This document shows, piece by piece, positions 24,372 to 33,410 of a stretch of DNA of 64,000 bases (positions are counted from its first letter, which is position 1; the number at the start of each line of letters is the position of its first letter). The translations under genes were made by a program, and so were the position numbers. Below the pieces are notes generated by a model that saw only the letters and a program-made list of their open reading frames with translations, was not told the origin of the DNA and did not search any database. The stretch is from an uncultured Caulobacterales bacterium (GTDB lineage: Bacteria; Pseudomonadota; Alphaproteobacteria; Caulobacterales; Caulobacteraceae). The stretch is taken from positions 1 through 64,000 of the forward strand of contig CAIOYC010000029.1 in assembly GCA_903862425.1 (NCBI GenBank). Direction: 5' to 3'.

Positions 24372-26510
24372 ATGTTTGACATCAAGAAGAAAACCATCGA
24401 CTGGGCCGGCCGCAAGCTGACCCTGGAAACCGGCCGCATGGCCCGCCAGGCCGACGGCGCCGTGCTCGCCACCTACGGCGAGACCACCGTCCTGGCCACC
24501 GTCGTATTCGCCAAGGCCCCCAAGCCCGGCCTCGACTTCTTCCCCCTGACCGTGAACTATCAGGAGAAGACCTACGCCGCTGGCAAGATCCCCGGCGGCT
24601 TCTTCAAGCGCGAAGGTCGTCCGACCGAGAAGGAAACCCTGGTTTCCCGCCTCATCGACCGTCCGATCCGCCCCCTGTTCGTCAAGGGCTTCAAGCACGA
24701 GACGCAAGTCGTCATCAACGTGCTGAGCCATGACCTCGAGAACGATCCCGACATCGTCGCCATGGTCGCGGCCTCCGCCGCCCTGACCATCTCCGGCGTG
24801 CCCTTCATGGGCCCGATCGGCGCCGCCCGCGTCGGCATGATCGACGGCGAATACGTGCTGAACCCGACCGTCGACCAGATGCCGGACAGCAAGATCGACC
24901 TCGTGGTCGCCGCCACCGACGACGCCGTCATGATGGTGGAATCCGAGATCCAGGAACTGACCGAAGAACAGGTCCTGGCCGCCGTGATCTTCGCCCATGA
25001 AGGCATGAAGCCGGTGATCGAGGCGATCATCGAACTGGCCGAACACGCCGCCAAGGAGCCCTTCGAGTTCAAGGCCGAAGACACCGACTACATGGTCAAG
25101 GCGATCGCCGACCTCGTGGGCCCTGACCTTCGCGCCGCTTACGAGCACAAGGGCAAGGCCGAGCGTCACGAAGCCATCCACGCCGCCAAGGCCCGCGCTC
25201 AGTCGCTGGTCAAGTCCGACGAGAACCCCGAAGGCTTCGATTCGTCGAAGTTCGCCGGCGCCTGGAAGGAATCCGAAGCCCACATCCTGCGCCGCGACAT
25301 CATCGAACACGGCAAGCGCGTGGACGGTCGTGCGGTCGACAAGGTGCGCCAGATCGTCAGCGAAGTGGGCGTCTTGCCCCGCGCCCACGGTTCGGCCCTG
25401 TTCACCCGCGGCGAGACCCAGGCCCTCGTGGTCGCCACCCTCGGCACCGCGGACGACGAGCAGTGGATCGACGCCCTGGAAGGGACGTACAAGGAGAAGT
25501 TCCTTCTCCACTACAACTTCCCTCCCTTCTCCGTCGGTGAGACCGGCCGCATGGGTTCGCCCGGTCGCCGGGAAATCGGCCATGGCAAGCTGGCCTGGCG
25601 GGCGATCCGTCCGATGCTGCCGGCCCATGCCGACTTCCCCTACACCGTGCGCTTGGTCTCCGAGATCCTGGAGTCCAACGGCTCCTCCTCGATGGCCACG
25701 GTCTGCGGCGCCTCGCTGGCCATGATGGACGCGGGCGTGCCCCTGAAGAAGCCGGTCTCCGGCATCGCCATGGGCCTGATCCTGGAGCCGTCGGGCGAGT
25801 ACGCCGTGCTCTCCGACATCCTCGGCGACGAGGATCACCTCGGCGACATGGACTTCAAGGTCGCTGGCACGGAAGACGGCATCACTTCGCTGCAGATGGA
25901 TATCAAGATCCCGGGCATCACCCGCGAGATCATGGAAAAGGCGCTGCACCAGGCCAAGGCCGGCCGCGTCCACATCCTCGGCGAAATGAGCAAGGCCATG
26001 GAGGCGCCCCGCGCCGATGTGGGCGAGTTCGCCCCGAAGATCGAAACCATCCAGATCCCCACCGACAAGATCCGCGAAGTGATCGGCACCGGCGGCAAGG
26101 TCATCCGCGAGATCGTGGAAAAGACCGGCGCCAAGGTGAACATCGAGGATACGGGCATCGTGAAGGTCTCGGCCTCCGACGGCGCGAAGATCAAGGCCGC
26201 CATCGACTGGATCAAGTCGCTGACGTCCGAGCCGGAAATCGGCGCGATCTATAACGGCAAGGTGGTCAAGGTCGTCGACTTCGGCGCCTTCGTGAACTTC
26301 TTCGGCGCAAAGGACGGTCTCGTCCACGTGTCGCAGATCTCGAAGGAAAAGGTCGCCAAGCCCTCGGACGTGCTGACCGAGGGTCAGATCGTGAAGGTCA
26401 AGCTCGTGGGCTTCGACGATCGCGGCAAGACCAAGCTCTCCATGAAGGTGGTCGACCAGGAAACCGGTGAAGACCTCTCCAAGAAGGAAGCGGCCGACGC
26501 CGAGGCGTAA
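24372..26510 (+). CDS. pnp: Polynucleotide phosphorylase
   Basis: 712 residues. Phosphorolytic 3'-5' exoribonuclease of the degradosome. Order: first RNase PH-like domain (about 10-215; [19 protein letters not shown]), helical linker, second RNase PH domain (about 325-545; [23 protein letters not shown] and [21 protein letters not shown]), KH domain (about 553-615; [17 protein letters not shown]) and S1 domain (about 622-690; [22 protein letters not shown]). All parts are present. The untranslated stretch upstream contains an inverted-pair repeat. A strong terminator follows. Confidence 0.98.
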   Translation: MFDIKKKTIDWAGRKLTLETGRMARQADGAVLATYGETTVLATVVFAKAPKPGLDFFPLTVNYQEKTYAAGKIPGGFFKREGRPTEKETLVSRLIDRPIRPLFVKGFKHETQVVINVLSHDLENDPDIVAMVAASAALTISGVPFMGPIGAARVGMIDGEYVLNPTVDQMPDSKIDLVVAATDDAVMMVESEIQELTEEQVLAAVIFAHEGMKPVIEAIIELAEHAAKEPFEFKAEDTDYMVKAIADLVGPDLRAAYEHKGKAERHEAIHAAKARAQSLVKSDENPEGFDSSKFAGAWKESEAHILRRDIIEHGKRVDGRAVDKVRQIVSEVGVLPRAHGSALFTRGETQALVVATLGTADDEQWIDALEGTYKEKFLLHYNFPPFSVGETGRMGSPGRREIGHGKLAWRAIRPMLPAHADFPYTVRLVSEILESNGSSSMATVCGASLAMMDAGVPLKKPVSGIAMGLILEPSGEYAVLSDILGDEDHLGDMDFKVAGTEDGITSLQMDIKIPGITREIMEKALHQAKAGRVHILGEMSKAMEAPRADVGEFAPKIETIQIPTDKIREVIGTGGKVIREIVEKTGAKVNIEDTGIVKVSASDGAKIKAAIDWIKSLTSEPEIGAIYNGKVVKVVDFGAFVNFFGAKDGLVHVSQISKEKVAKPSDVLTEGQIVKVKLVGFDDRGKTKLSMKVVDQETGEDLSKKEAADAEA

Positions 26511-26549
26511 GCCGAGACCATAGTCGGCTCTCCGGGGCCGAAGGCGGAA

Positions 26550-26582
26550 AGCCGCGGCGGGATATCTCGCCGCGGCTTTTTT
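26550..26582 (+). terminator. Rho-independent terminator after pnp
   Basis: A perfect 10-bp stem AGCCGCGGCG/CGCCGCGGCT (26550-26559 and 26568-26577), an 8-base loop and a run of six T ending at 26582. It ends the rbfA-pnp transcript. Confidence 0.9.
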
Positions 26583-26700
26583 GCAACATCATGGCGCCGG
26601 TCACATTTTCGAGAGCACGACCGGGAACGGTAGTCAGCGTTCACCATTTTCACTGCGAGCGCGGAGGTTTACCCTCATATTGCGCGCTGGAGATTCTATC

Positions 26701-27009
26701 ATGGCCAAGACCCCGTTGAGCATCGTCCCGGGTTCTGACAACGCCGAGGTCTACAACTTGTCCAAGGGTCCCGAGAGCGTCGCCCAGCGGGTCAAGCGCC
26801 TGCAGGAAGAGGCGCACATGCTGGCGCTGGAGGAAGTGCAGTCCTTGGAAGCGCAGATGCACGCGGCCGTGCTCAAGGCCAACGAGATCGCCAAGGGCGG
26901 CGAGGCCTATCCGGCCGGGGTGCGCGAATTGGTCGAACGCATCGCCTCGACCCTCGACGCTCAGGTCCAGACCCTGCAGGCCATCGTCGAGCGCACCTGG
27001 AAGAACTGA
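26701..27009 (+). CDS. Small conserved hypothetical, helical
   Basis: 102 residues, start ATG 26701 (MAKTPLSIVPGSDN). Not a family I can name. The middle (about 25-65) is strongly helical with heptad-like spacing (SVAQRVKRLQEEAHMLALEE followed by QSLEAQMHAAVLKANEIAKG), and a second helix lies near the C-terminus (GVRELVERIASTLDAQVQTL). A single- or two-helix coiled coil that oligomerises is likely. No signal peptide, cysteines or catalytic motif. It follows the pnp terminator and lies 7 bases before a DUF1905 gene, so the two are probably co-transcribed. Confidence 0.75.
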   Translation: MAKTPLSIVPGSDNAEVYNLSKGPESVAQRVKRLQEEAHMLALEEVQSLEAQMHAAVLKANEIAKGGEAYPAGVRELVERIASTLDAQVQTLQAIVERTWKN

Positions 27010-27016
27010 TCGCTTC

Positions 27017-27349
27017 TTGACCGACGCGGATTCAGTCTCCGACCTCGACCCAAACCTCGATTTTGAGTTTGAGGCAATCGTCCTTCACTGGCGCGGGCCG
27101 TCGCCCTTCTTTTTTGCACCCCTGCCATCAGACCAAGCCGCGCGCGTGGCGGCTGCGGCGCCCCTGGCGAGCTATGGCTGGGGCTGCATCCCTGTTGAGG
27201 CTGAGATCGGCGGTGTCGTGTTCACCACCTCTCTCATCCCCAGGGACGGGACCTACTTCCTGCCGCTGAAGGCCGAGGTCCGCCGCCGGGCCCACATCAC
27301 CGCCGCCGACGCCATTGCCGTGAGCATGGTTCTCAAGCCTGCCCGATAA
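27017..27349 (+). CDS. DUF1905 domain protein
   Basis: 110 residues. The pattern FEAIVLHWRGPSPFFFAPLP, GCIPVEAEIGGVVFTTSLIP and GTYFLPLKAEVRRRAHI fits the DUF1905 fold (a small beta-barrel of unknown function, often fused to YdeI-type domains). Here it is free-standing. The start appears to be TTG 27017, seven bases after the preceding stop; the next in-frame ATG is too far inside to keep the domain. Function unknown. Confidence 0.75.
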   Translation: MTDADSVSDLDPNLDFEFEAIVLHWRGPSPFFFAPLPSDQAARVAAAAPLASYGWGCIPVEAEIGGVVFTTSLIPRDGTYFLPLKAEVRRRAHITAADAIAVSMVLKPAR

Positions 27350-27578
27350 AGATGCGGGATGGTTCTGACGCTGCCGGCCAACCTCGGTAATCGACATAGG
27401 CTAGCATTTCGATCTTGAAACCTGACTATCGTTCAAACCGTCTGGTCAGGCTGGGTTCATCGCGCAAATCGTTATCTGATCAGGCCTCGGCAACCGCCGA
27501 AGCGTCCGGCCGTTCAGTGTCCGGGCTGAAATAAATCGCGGAGCCGGGGCGCGTCGCGATAATCGTGGAGATGCTCTG

Positions 27579-28274
27579 ATGAAACCTATTCTTGCTGTCT
27601 TATTGTGCGCCAGCGCGATCAGCGCCGCCGCGCCTGTCATGGCGCAGTCCTATAATCCGCCCCCGCCCGGACCGCCCGGCCCCGTTGTGCCCGGCCATGA
27701 CTTCCGTGAGCAACTCGACACCCTGGAGCGTCGCATCCAGGACGCCGACCGGATGCACCAGCTCGACCGCGGCGAGTTCGACCGCGCCACCCGCGAGCTC
27801 GGCAATATCCGCGATGCGGAGCGCAACATGCGGACACGCAGCGGCGGCCGGTTGAACGAATACGACCGCGGCGCCCTGCAAACGCGGATCGACCAGCTAT
27901 CACGCTCCATCCACTGGATGCGCGAAAACGGCCCCGGACTGCCGCCGGACCGCATGCCCCCGCCGCCGCCCGTGGGCGGGCCGATGCCGCCCCCGCCGCC
28001 CGTCGGCGGCTGGTCGCTGGCCCAGCGCGAGACCTGGCTGCAGCAGCGCATCGAACGCGGCCGCGCCGATGGCTCGCTCGACCGTCGCGAAGCCTTCCGC
28101 GCCCAGCGCTCGCTGAACGATATCAAGACTCTGCAGGCGCAGTTGACCCGCCGGGACCATGGTCGTCTCAACGAAACCGACCGCCTCTATATCGAGCAGC
28201 GGCTCGAAACCCTGCGCAACAACCTGCACTGGATGCGCGAGAACCGCGAGACCGCGCCTTGGGCTCGCCCGTAA
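27579..28274 (+). CDS. Exported protein with internally duplicated helical domain
   Basis: 231 residues. The signal peptide (1-22, ending PVMAQ) is followed by a Pro-rich linker. Then come two copies of a ~76-residue helical module, at residues 42-117 and 147-222, joined by a second Pro-rich linker with two PPPPPVGG copies. Both modules have LDR, an RLNExDR motif and end in HWMREN. It is therefore a tandem duplication within a periplasmic protein. No enzyme motif is visible; a structural or protein-binding role is plausible. It resembles small exported alphaproteobacterial hypotheticals, but I cannot name a family. A strong hairpin follows its stop. Confidence 0.8.
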   Translation: MKPILAVLLCASAISAAAPVMAQSYNPPPPGPPGPVVPGHDFREQLDTLERRIQDADRMHQLDRGEFDRATRELGNIRDAERNMRTRSGGRLNEYDRGALQTRIDQLSRSIHWMRENGPGLPPDRMPPPPPVGGPMPPPPPVGGWSLAQRETWLQQRIERGRADGSLDRREAFRAQRSLNDIKTLQAQLTRRDHGRLNETDRLYIEQRLETLRNNLHWMRENRETAPWARP

Positions 28275-28294
28275 CGGGTGAAGCTTGAGGGGTG

Positions 28295-28329
28295 AGGGCC
28301 GTGTCCGGGGTGGCGTTGGACACGGCCCT
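28295..28329 (+). terminator. Strong hairpin, probable terminator
   Basis: Exact 12-bp stem AGGGCCGTGTCC (28295-28306) with GGACACGGCCCT (28318-28329) and an 11-base loop. The following CTGTCTG has no T-run, so it could be a weak terminator or an mRNA-stabilising end for the gene upstream. Confidence 0.55.
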
Positions 28330-28456
28330 CTGTCTGCGAGCAGCGGATCGGGGGCCGCAGCAAGCCGACATGGTCTAACTACGGCATGGACCGCGCGCTC
28401 GGATGCGACACGGTCGCAAATTTACATAGATTGACGTTTGGCCGGACTTTCGCCGG

Positions 28457-29206
28457 TCAGACCGCTGTCAGCTTTCCGGCCCATGTGGGCTTGGTGGTCG
28501 GCTTGCCGGTGGGCGAACCGCCCGGTTGCTCGGAGGTGATGGCCAGCACCGCATCGGGTTTGGCGCCCCGCTGCAGGGTGTCGGCGACCTTGAGCACAGT
28601 CGGATGGGCGGCGTCGACCACGCCGAGCGAGCGCGGCACCCCGTCCGCCGCGATCAGCCATAGCTCCGCCGCCCGATCCTGGCTCAAAGGAAGAGTCAGG
28701 CTGGGGATGACGCGAAGCGTACCGTGGTTGGGGTCGTAGGCGGCGGTCATGTAGCCGCGGCCCTGCCCGTCCACCAGCGAGGCGACCAGCAGGGGCTGGA
28801 CGGCTGGCGCGGCGACGGATGGCGTCCGGGGCGGGGCGGGCGGGCGCACCGCCAGAAAGACCAGCGCCACAGCGGCGGCGGCGGTGGCGGCCACAGCCCA
28901 GCTTCTCCAGAAGGCGAGGGCGCGGCGCTGCGCCAGATCCACCACCTTCGGACCGGCGCCCAGGGCCTTGACGATGCGCGGCCAGATATGGGCGGGCGGG
29001 ACGACGGCCGGGATGGCGTCGGCCATAGGGTAGAGCCGCTCCTCCCAGGCTTCCACCGAGCGGGCGAAAGCTGGCTCGGCGGCGATGCGCGCCTCGGCGG
29101 CGCGACGCTCGCTCTGGTCCAGGACGCCGAGGGCGTATTCACCGGCGGTCAGCTCTTCGCCGTCGAAAGGTTCGGCGATTGAACGGTCGGGAGGAAGCTC
29201 GCTCAT
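28457..29206 (-). CDS. Anti-sigma factor, RskA-like
   Basis: 249-residue single-pass membrane protein. The N-terminal cytosolic part (about 1-95) has LTAGEYALGVLDQSERRAAE and PPAHIWPRI, as in anti-sigma-K factors. One transmembrane segment (WAVAATAAAAVALVFLAV, about 103-120) leads to a periplasmic RskA_C domain with AAYDPNHGTLRVIP, SLPLSQDRAAELWLI and IPRSLGVVD-like signatures. The zinc-binding HxxxCxxC motif is absent, as usual for RskA. It starts within the sigma gene stop (ATGA), so the two are translationally coupled. Signal release would be by regulated proteolysis; that is family knowledge. Confidence 0.9.
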   Translation of the reverse strand: MSELPPDRSIAEPFDGEELTAGEYALGVLDQSERRAAEARIAAEPAFARSVEAWEERLYPMADAIPAVVPPAHIWPRIVKALGAGPKVVDLAQRRALAFWRSWAVAATAAAAVALVFLAVRPPAPPRTPSVAAPAVQPLLVASLVDGQGRGYMTAAYDPNHGTLRVIPSLTLPLSQDRAAELWLIAADGVPRSLGVVDAAHPTVLKVADTLQRGAKPDAVLAITSEQPGGSPTGKPTTKPTWAGKLTAV

Positions 29207-29775
29207 GCGGCGGCGGCCGCTTCGAGACAGGTGCGCAGGCGTTGCAGGCTGCGGCGGATCCAGCTCTTTACCGTGCCCACTGGCGCGTCGATGCGGGCGG
29301 CGAGGGCCTCATAGGTGACACCCTCGAAGAAGGCCGTGCGCACGGTCTCCGCATGCCGGGGCTCCAGCTGGCCGAGACAGCGGGTGAGGGCGGCGATTTC
29401 CTGAGTGCGCTCGATGCTGTCCGAGGGCGCCGGGCCGCTGTCCACCACATGCGCCGCTTCCTCCATGGGACGCACCGCGCGCGGGCGGGCGGTCGAGCGC
29501 AGCTTGTCGATCGACTTGTTGCGCGCGATGGCGACGAGCCAGGTGATGGGCGACAGCCCACGCTCAGGATCGAACGCGCCCGCACGGCGCCAGATGGTCA
29601 GATAGGTGTCTTGCAAGACGTCCTCGGCCTCTCCCGCATCGTTCAAGATACGAAGGCACACGCCGTAAAGTTTCGCTGACGTGGACTGGTAGATCTGCTG
29701 CAGGGCGTCGCGGTCGCCATTGGCCACCGCCCCCAGCGCCGCCACGAGACGCGCACGATCCATATCGCTGGCCAT
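29203..29775 (-). CDS. ECF RNA-polymerase sigma factor (SigK-like)
   Basis: 190 residues from ATG 29775; ATG 29763 is an alternative. Region 2: ALQQIYQSTSAKLYGVCLRI, EAEDVLQDTYLTIWRRAG and ARNKSIDKLRS. Region 4: LEPRHAETVRTAFFEGVTYEALAARI and PVGTVKSWIRRSLQRLR. No extra C-terminal domain. The RskA-like gene behind it is its anti-sigma partner. A much longer in-frame opening upstream (to 30237) runs through the divergent small gene and is not coding. Upstream, GGGGAGAG serves as ribosome-binding site. Probably an envelope or redox stress sigma factor. Confidence 0.93.
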   Translation of the reverse strand: MASDMDRARLVAALGAVANGDRDALQQIYQSTSAKLYGVCLRILNDAGEAEDVLQDTYLTIWRRAGAFDPERGLSPITWLVAIARNKSIDKLRSTARPRAVRPMEEAAHVVDSGPAPSDSIERTQEIAALTRCLGQLEPRHAETVRTAFFEGVTYEALAARIDAPVGTVKSWIRRSLQRLRTCLEAAAAA

Positions 29776-29858
29776 GCGACCAAGCTCTCCCCACGCGAAA
29801 CATTCGGCTGCTGTTGTAGCGGGGCCTTGTCGTCTTCCACAAGCGGGCCGTTTGCGAC

Positions 29859-29883
29859 GGAACGCGCGCGGCGGCCATCCGTT
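29859..29883 (+). promoter_or_regulatory. EcfG-type general-stress promoter
   Basis: GGAAC at 29859-29863 and CGTT at 29880-29883 are separated by exactly 16 bases. This is the known consensus of alphaproteobacterial EcfG (Caulobacter SigT) promoters. Transcription would begin about 7-10 bases further on, some 30 bases before the GTG of the small gene at 29923, whose AAGGAG lies in between. Confidence 0.7.
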
Positions 29884-29922
29884 GGAAAGACAAGCGCTTA
29901 TGCGATCACAAAGGAGCCCACC

Positions 29923-30108
29923 GTGAACAGCCAAATGCCCAACGACCCGAAGACGCAAGGCGCCCGCCCGGCCGAAAAGATTTCGCCTCAGAACACCAAG
30001 AACACCCAGACCGAGGACCGCACGCCCAACGGGGACACCAGCCGCGGTGTGGACGAAGGTGCGATCGAGGTCGGCGCCACAGGCAAGCGCGGTCAATTCG
30101 GCGGCTGA
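29923..30108 (+). CDS. Small polar, probably disordered stress protein
   Basis: 61 residues from GTG 29923, seven bases after a good AAGGAG. The composition is very rich in N, Q, T, G, K and D with almost no large hydrophobic residues (NSQMPNDPKTQGARPAEKIS, NTKNTQTEDRTPNGDTS), ending GKRGQFGG. It should be intrinsically disordered. The EcfG-type promoter directly upstream predicts induction in stationary phase or general stress. No family name is known to me. It is divergent from the ECF sigma gene with 147 bases between starts, so shared control is possible. Confidence 0.7.
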   Translation: MNSQMPNDPKTQGARPAEKISPQNTKNTQTEDRTPNGDTSRGVDEGAIEVGATGKRGQFGG

Positions 30109-30140
30109 GTTCCGCAGACTGAAATCCGGCCAATGCGGCC

Positions 30141-30167
30141 TCATCCCGAGCTTGTCGAAGGGTGGGG
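30141..30167. repeat. Half copy of an intergenic repeat
   Basis: TCATCCCGAGCTTGTCGAAG followed by GGTGGGG, between two convergent genes. It matches the common TCATCC-CGAG intergenic repeat type; only one arm is present. Confidence 0.5.
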
Positions 30168-30187
30168 CCGTTCTGACCCCGTAGCAC

Positions 30188-31960
30188 TCAGTAGTCCATC
30201 GCCACACCTTCGCGGCGGCTGTCGGCTGCTCCGACATAGCCGCCCTTGGTCTTGACGATCACGTTCAGACCGGAGTTCTCCCCGGCATCGGGCGTCACGT
30301 TCAGCCCCTTGGCCCGCAGCAAGGCCACAACATCGGCCGACGCCCCAGCCTCCACGGAGACCGCTGCTCCGCGGGCGACGATGTTGGGTAGGGCAATGGC
30401 GGCTTTAGGCTCCATCTTCCAGTCGATCAGACCGACCAGGGTCTTGGCCACATAGGCGATGATCGAATTACCGCCGGGCGAGCCCAGCGCCATCACGAAC
30501 CTGCCCGCGCCGCCGTCCGGCTTTCTGTCGAACACGATCACCGGCGCCATGGAGGAGCGCGGACGCTTGCCGCCAGCCACCGCGTTCTGAGCCGGCGCGC
30601 CAGTGACCGGATCGGTGGCCGAGAGCGAGAAATCGGTCAGCTGGTTGTTGAGGTAGAAGCCCCCGACCATCCGGCCCGAACCGAAGATGGATTCCACCGT
30701 GGTGGTCATGGAGACGACGTTCCCCCACTGATCCACCACGTCGATCTGGGTGGTGCCGCCCGGCTCCAGGGTCCTGTCGATTCCGGCCACGGTTGCGGCG
30801 GCTGGCGCACCAAAAGCCGGCGTTCCGTGCGCCAGGCCTTCCGTATCCATCAACTTGGCCCGGGCCGCCGTATAGGCCGGGTCGAGCAGGCCCTTCACCG
30901 GTACGGACACGAACTTGGGGTCGCCCACATAATGGTCGCGGTCGGCATAGGCGAGGCGGCTCGCCTGCACGAACTGAAGCCAGGCCTGCGGGTCGTTCGG
31001 GCCACGGGTAGCGATGTCCGTGGTCTGCAGGATACCGAGGATTTCCAGCACGCCCACCCCGCCTCCCGGCGGCGGCGGCGCGCAGATCACATAGGCGCGA
31101 TAGGGCATGCACAGGGCCTCGTCCACCGTCGGCTCATAGCTGGCCAGATCCTCCAGCGTCATGATGCCGGGATTGGGCGCCTCATGGATCTTGGCCACGA
31201 ATTGCTGGGCGATCTCTCCCTTCAGGATGCCCGCTGGCCCCTCCGCCGCGATCTTGCGCAAGGTGGCGGCATAGGCGGCGTTCTTCATCAGGTCGCCGGT
31301 CTTGTAGCGGCTCCCGTCCGGCTTGGTGAAATAGGCGATGGAGTCCGGCGTCGTGACCTGCGGGAAGTGCGAGCTGATATCATCGCCGAAGCGCTTGGGC
31401 ACAACGAACCCCTCCGCCGCGAGCCGCTCGCCGTCGCCGAACAGGGACGACCAGGGCAGGCGGCCGTGCGCCTTGTGCGCCTGGTAGAGTGAGGCGATAG
31501 CCCCCGGCACGCCCTGCGAACGACCCGATAGGATGGCGGCGAGATAACCCATGGGCTTGCCGTCGGCGCCGTAGAAGTATTGCGGCGTGGCGGCGGCGGG
31601 GGCCTTCTCGCGCCCGTCATAGACCACCGTCCTGCCGGTCTTCGCTTCGTGAAACACCATGAAAGACCCGCCGGCCAGGCTGGAGCTCTGCGGCTCCTCC
31701 AGCGCCAGCACCGCCTGGATCGCCACCGCGGCGTCCACGGCCGATCCGCCGCGCTTCAGTACCTTCAGCCCGGCTTCGACCGCATCGGGCTCGGCGGCGA
31801 CCACCATGGCGTGAACGGCCGCATCCCGGGTGGCGACGGCCGGCCTGGCGGACCCCTGCAGCGGGTTTGGCCGTGCGCTCGCAATCGTCGTCAGGGCGAA
31901 AGCCGCCGCCACCCCCGTCGCCAGCGCCTTCGACAACAGCACGGGCGGGCGGATGGTCAT
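30188..31960 (-). CDS. ggt: Gamma-glutamyltransferase
   Basis: 590-residue Ntn hydrolase that cleaves glutathione and other gamma-glutamyl compounds in the periplasm. The signal peptide (1-29) ends TIASA. Substrate-binding region: MVVAAEPDAVEAGLKVLKRG and SLAGGSFMVFHEAKTG with DGREKAP. Autocleavage and nucleophile Thr in NVVSMTTTVESIFGSG (about 410-425), which splits the protein into large and small subunits. Downstream are the glycine loop LGSPGGNSII and a C-terminal GVAMDY. Length is normal. It is divergent from a P1-family aminopeptidase gene with 83 bases between, so the two may share control and act on small peptides. Confidence 0.94.
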   Translation of the reverse strand: MTIRPPVLLSKALATGVAAAFALTTIASARPNPLQGSARPAVATRDAAVHAMVVAAEPDAVEAGLKVLKRGGSAVDAAVAIQAVLALEEPQSSSLAGGSFMVFHEAKTGRTVVYDGREKAPAAATPQYFYGADGKPMGYLAAILSGRSQGVPGAIASLYQAHKAHGRLPWSSLFGDGERLAAEGFVVPKRFGDDISSHFPQVTTPDSIAYFTKPDGSRYKTGDLMKNAAYAATLRKIAAEGPAGILKGEIAQQFVAKIHEAPNPGIMTLEDLASYEPTVDEALCMPYRAYVICAPPPPGGGVGVLEILGILQTTDIATRGPNDPQAWLQFVQASRLAYADRDHYVGDPKFVSVPVKGLLDPAYTAARAKLMDTEGLAHGTPAFGAPAAATVAGIDRTLEPGGTTQIDVVDQWGNVVSMTTTVESIFGSGRMVGGFYLNNQLTDFSLSATDPVTGAPAQNAVAGGKRPRSSMAPVIVFDRKPDGGAGRFVMALGSPGGNSIIAYVAKTLVGLIDWKMEPKAAIALPNIVARGAAVSVEAGASADVVALLRAKGLNVTPDAGENSGLNVIVKTKGGYVGAADSRREGVAMDY

Positions 31961-32043
31961 AAGCGCACTCCAAACGGCGAAGCTGTCGATCTGGCGGTAA
32001 AATCTCGACTGGACAAGGGGCGCGGGCGGGAGAAAGTCCAGCC

Positions 32044-33063
32044 ATGTCCACCATCGCCCGCCCCGGTCCGCGCAATCTGATCACCGATGTGGCGGGCGTG
32101 CTCGTCGGGCAGGCGGAGGATACGCGCATCGCCACCGGCGTCACCGTGATTCTGGCCGAAAAGCCCGCAGTCTGCGCCGTGGACGTGCGCGGCGGCGGCC
32201 CCGGCACCCGCGAGACCGATCTGCTCGAAGCGCACACCCTCGTGGAGGCGGTGGACGCCATCACCCTGTCGGGCGGTTCGGTCTACGGACTGGCGGCGGG
32301 GGACGGTGTGGCGGCCTGGCTGGGTGCGCAGGGCAGGGGTTTCACCTTCCGCGGGACCGGCGTCACCGCCCCCATCGTGCCGGGCGCCATTCTGTTCGAC
32401 CTCGCCAATGGCGGCGACAAGGCCTGGGGCATGGACCCGCCCTATCGTCGGCTGGGGATCGAGGCGGTGCAGGCGGCAGGCGAGACCTTCACCCTTGGGA
32501 CCCACGGCGCGGGCTTCGGCGCCGGCGCCGGCGCCTTCCAGGGCGGGACGGGCTCGGCCTCGATCGTCTCGACCGACGGCGTCACCGTCGGCGCCGTCGT
32601 GGCGGTGAATAGTTTCGGCGCGGTGGTGGGCGCCGACGGCCGGTTCTTCGCCGGCGCGAGTGAACTGGACGACGAGTTCGGCGGCCTCGGCCCCTCCACA
32701 GCGGCGGTCCAGCCCGAGGCCTGGCCATATTCCAAGTTCGACCCGCAGCCGCGCACCAACACCACCATCGCCTGCATCGCCACCGACGCGGCGCTCACGT
32801 CGGGCCAGGCCAAGCGCGTCGCCATCATGGCCCAGGACGGTCTGGCCCGCGCCATCCGCCCCATCCACACGCCCTTCGACGGCGACGTGGTCTTCGTACT
32901 GTCCACCGGCCAGGTTCCGCTGCCCGACCCGCCGGGCCTGGCTCTGGCGCGCCTTGGAACCCTCGCTGCCGACACCCTGGCCCGCGCCGTCGCGCGCGCC
33001 GTTCACGCCGCGGCTACCCGTCCTGGCGGCCCACGGGCGTGGAAGGATGCGGGCCTCGTCTAA
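32044..33063 (+). CDS. P1-family (DmpA-type) aminopeptidase
   Basis: 339 residues of the S58/DmpA Ntn-hydrolase family. Motifs: GPRNLITDVAGVLVGQAED at the N-terminus, VDVRGGGPGTRETDLL, LSGGSVYGLAAGDGV, and the predicted autocleavage/nucleophile site NTTIACIATDA near 239-249. The family includes D-aminopeptidases and beta-peptidyl aminopeptidases; the exact substrate cannot be told. No signal peptide, so cytosolic. Divergent from ggt; together they could recycle unusual peptides. Confidence 0.9.
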   Translation: MSTIARPGPRNLITDVAGVLVGQAEDTRIATGVTVILAEKPAVCAVDVRGGGPGTRETDLLEAHTLVEAVDAITLSGGSVYGLAAGDGVAAWLGAQGRGFTFRGTGVTAPIVPGAILFDLANGGDKAWGMDPPYRRLGIEAVQAAGETFTLGTHGAGFGAGAGAFQGGTGSASIVSTDGVTVGAVVAVNSFGAVVGADGRFFAGASELDDEFGGLGPSTAAVQPEAWPYSKFDPQPRTNTTIACIATDAALTSGQAKRVAIMAQDGLARAIRPIHTPFDGDVVFVLSTGQVPLPDPPGLALARLGTLAADTLARAVARAVHAAATRPGGPRAWKDAGLV

Positions 33064-33264
33064 CCGGTCGCCATGCTGGACGAAGCTGCGCGGCTATCGC
33101 CGCGTCCGTCATCTCCGCCGCCCGACGCCGGCGTATCGTCCCGAAGGCGAGGGGCGATCGCTCCTACGGTGGATTTGGCGCCCCGCAAGCGGCAGGTGGC
33201 GAATGTCGCGTCTCAGAACCAGCGAACCAGGGCCAAAATCCGCTTCTGAACGAAGCAAGAAAGC

Positions 33265-33293
33265 TTGCACACGGCGGCCGATGCGGCTATGTC
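33265..33293 (+). promoter_or_regulatory. Probable tRNA-Arg promoter
   Basis: TTGCAC (33265-33270), 17 bases, TATGTC (33288-33293). The spacing is ideal, and it lies about 40 bases upstream of the tRNA. No gene was recognised in the rest of the 33064-33333 gap. Confidence 0.5.
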
Positions 33294-33333
33294 CCCGCCC
33301 TCCTCGCGGCCCGGTCCCCGGCCCGCGCGGCGC

Positions 33334-33410
33334 GCGCCCGTAGCTCAGCTGGATAGAGCATCAGACTACGAATCTGAGGGTCGGACGTTCGAATCGTTCC
33401 GGGCGCGCCA
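33334..33410 (+). tRNA. tRNA-Arg (anticodon ACG)
   Basis: 77 bases with encoded CCA. The acceptor stem GCGCCCG pairs with CGGGCGC (33400-33406), discriminator G, then CCA. The D-arm begins GCTCAGCTGGATAGAGC, and the anticodon stem-loop TCAGA-CTACGAA-TCTGA gives anticodon ACG. The T-arm is GGACG-TTCGAAT-CGTTC. All four stems form. Its 3' end borders the presumed integrated element, and such tRNA ends are common integrase targets. Confidence 0.97.

Noticed and set aside
24174-26327. 717-codon minus-strand open frame opposite pnp
   Set aside because: Pure antisense shadow of pnp; composition is biased to Asp/Gly/His/Leu and no motif is seen.
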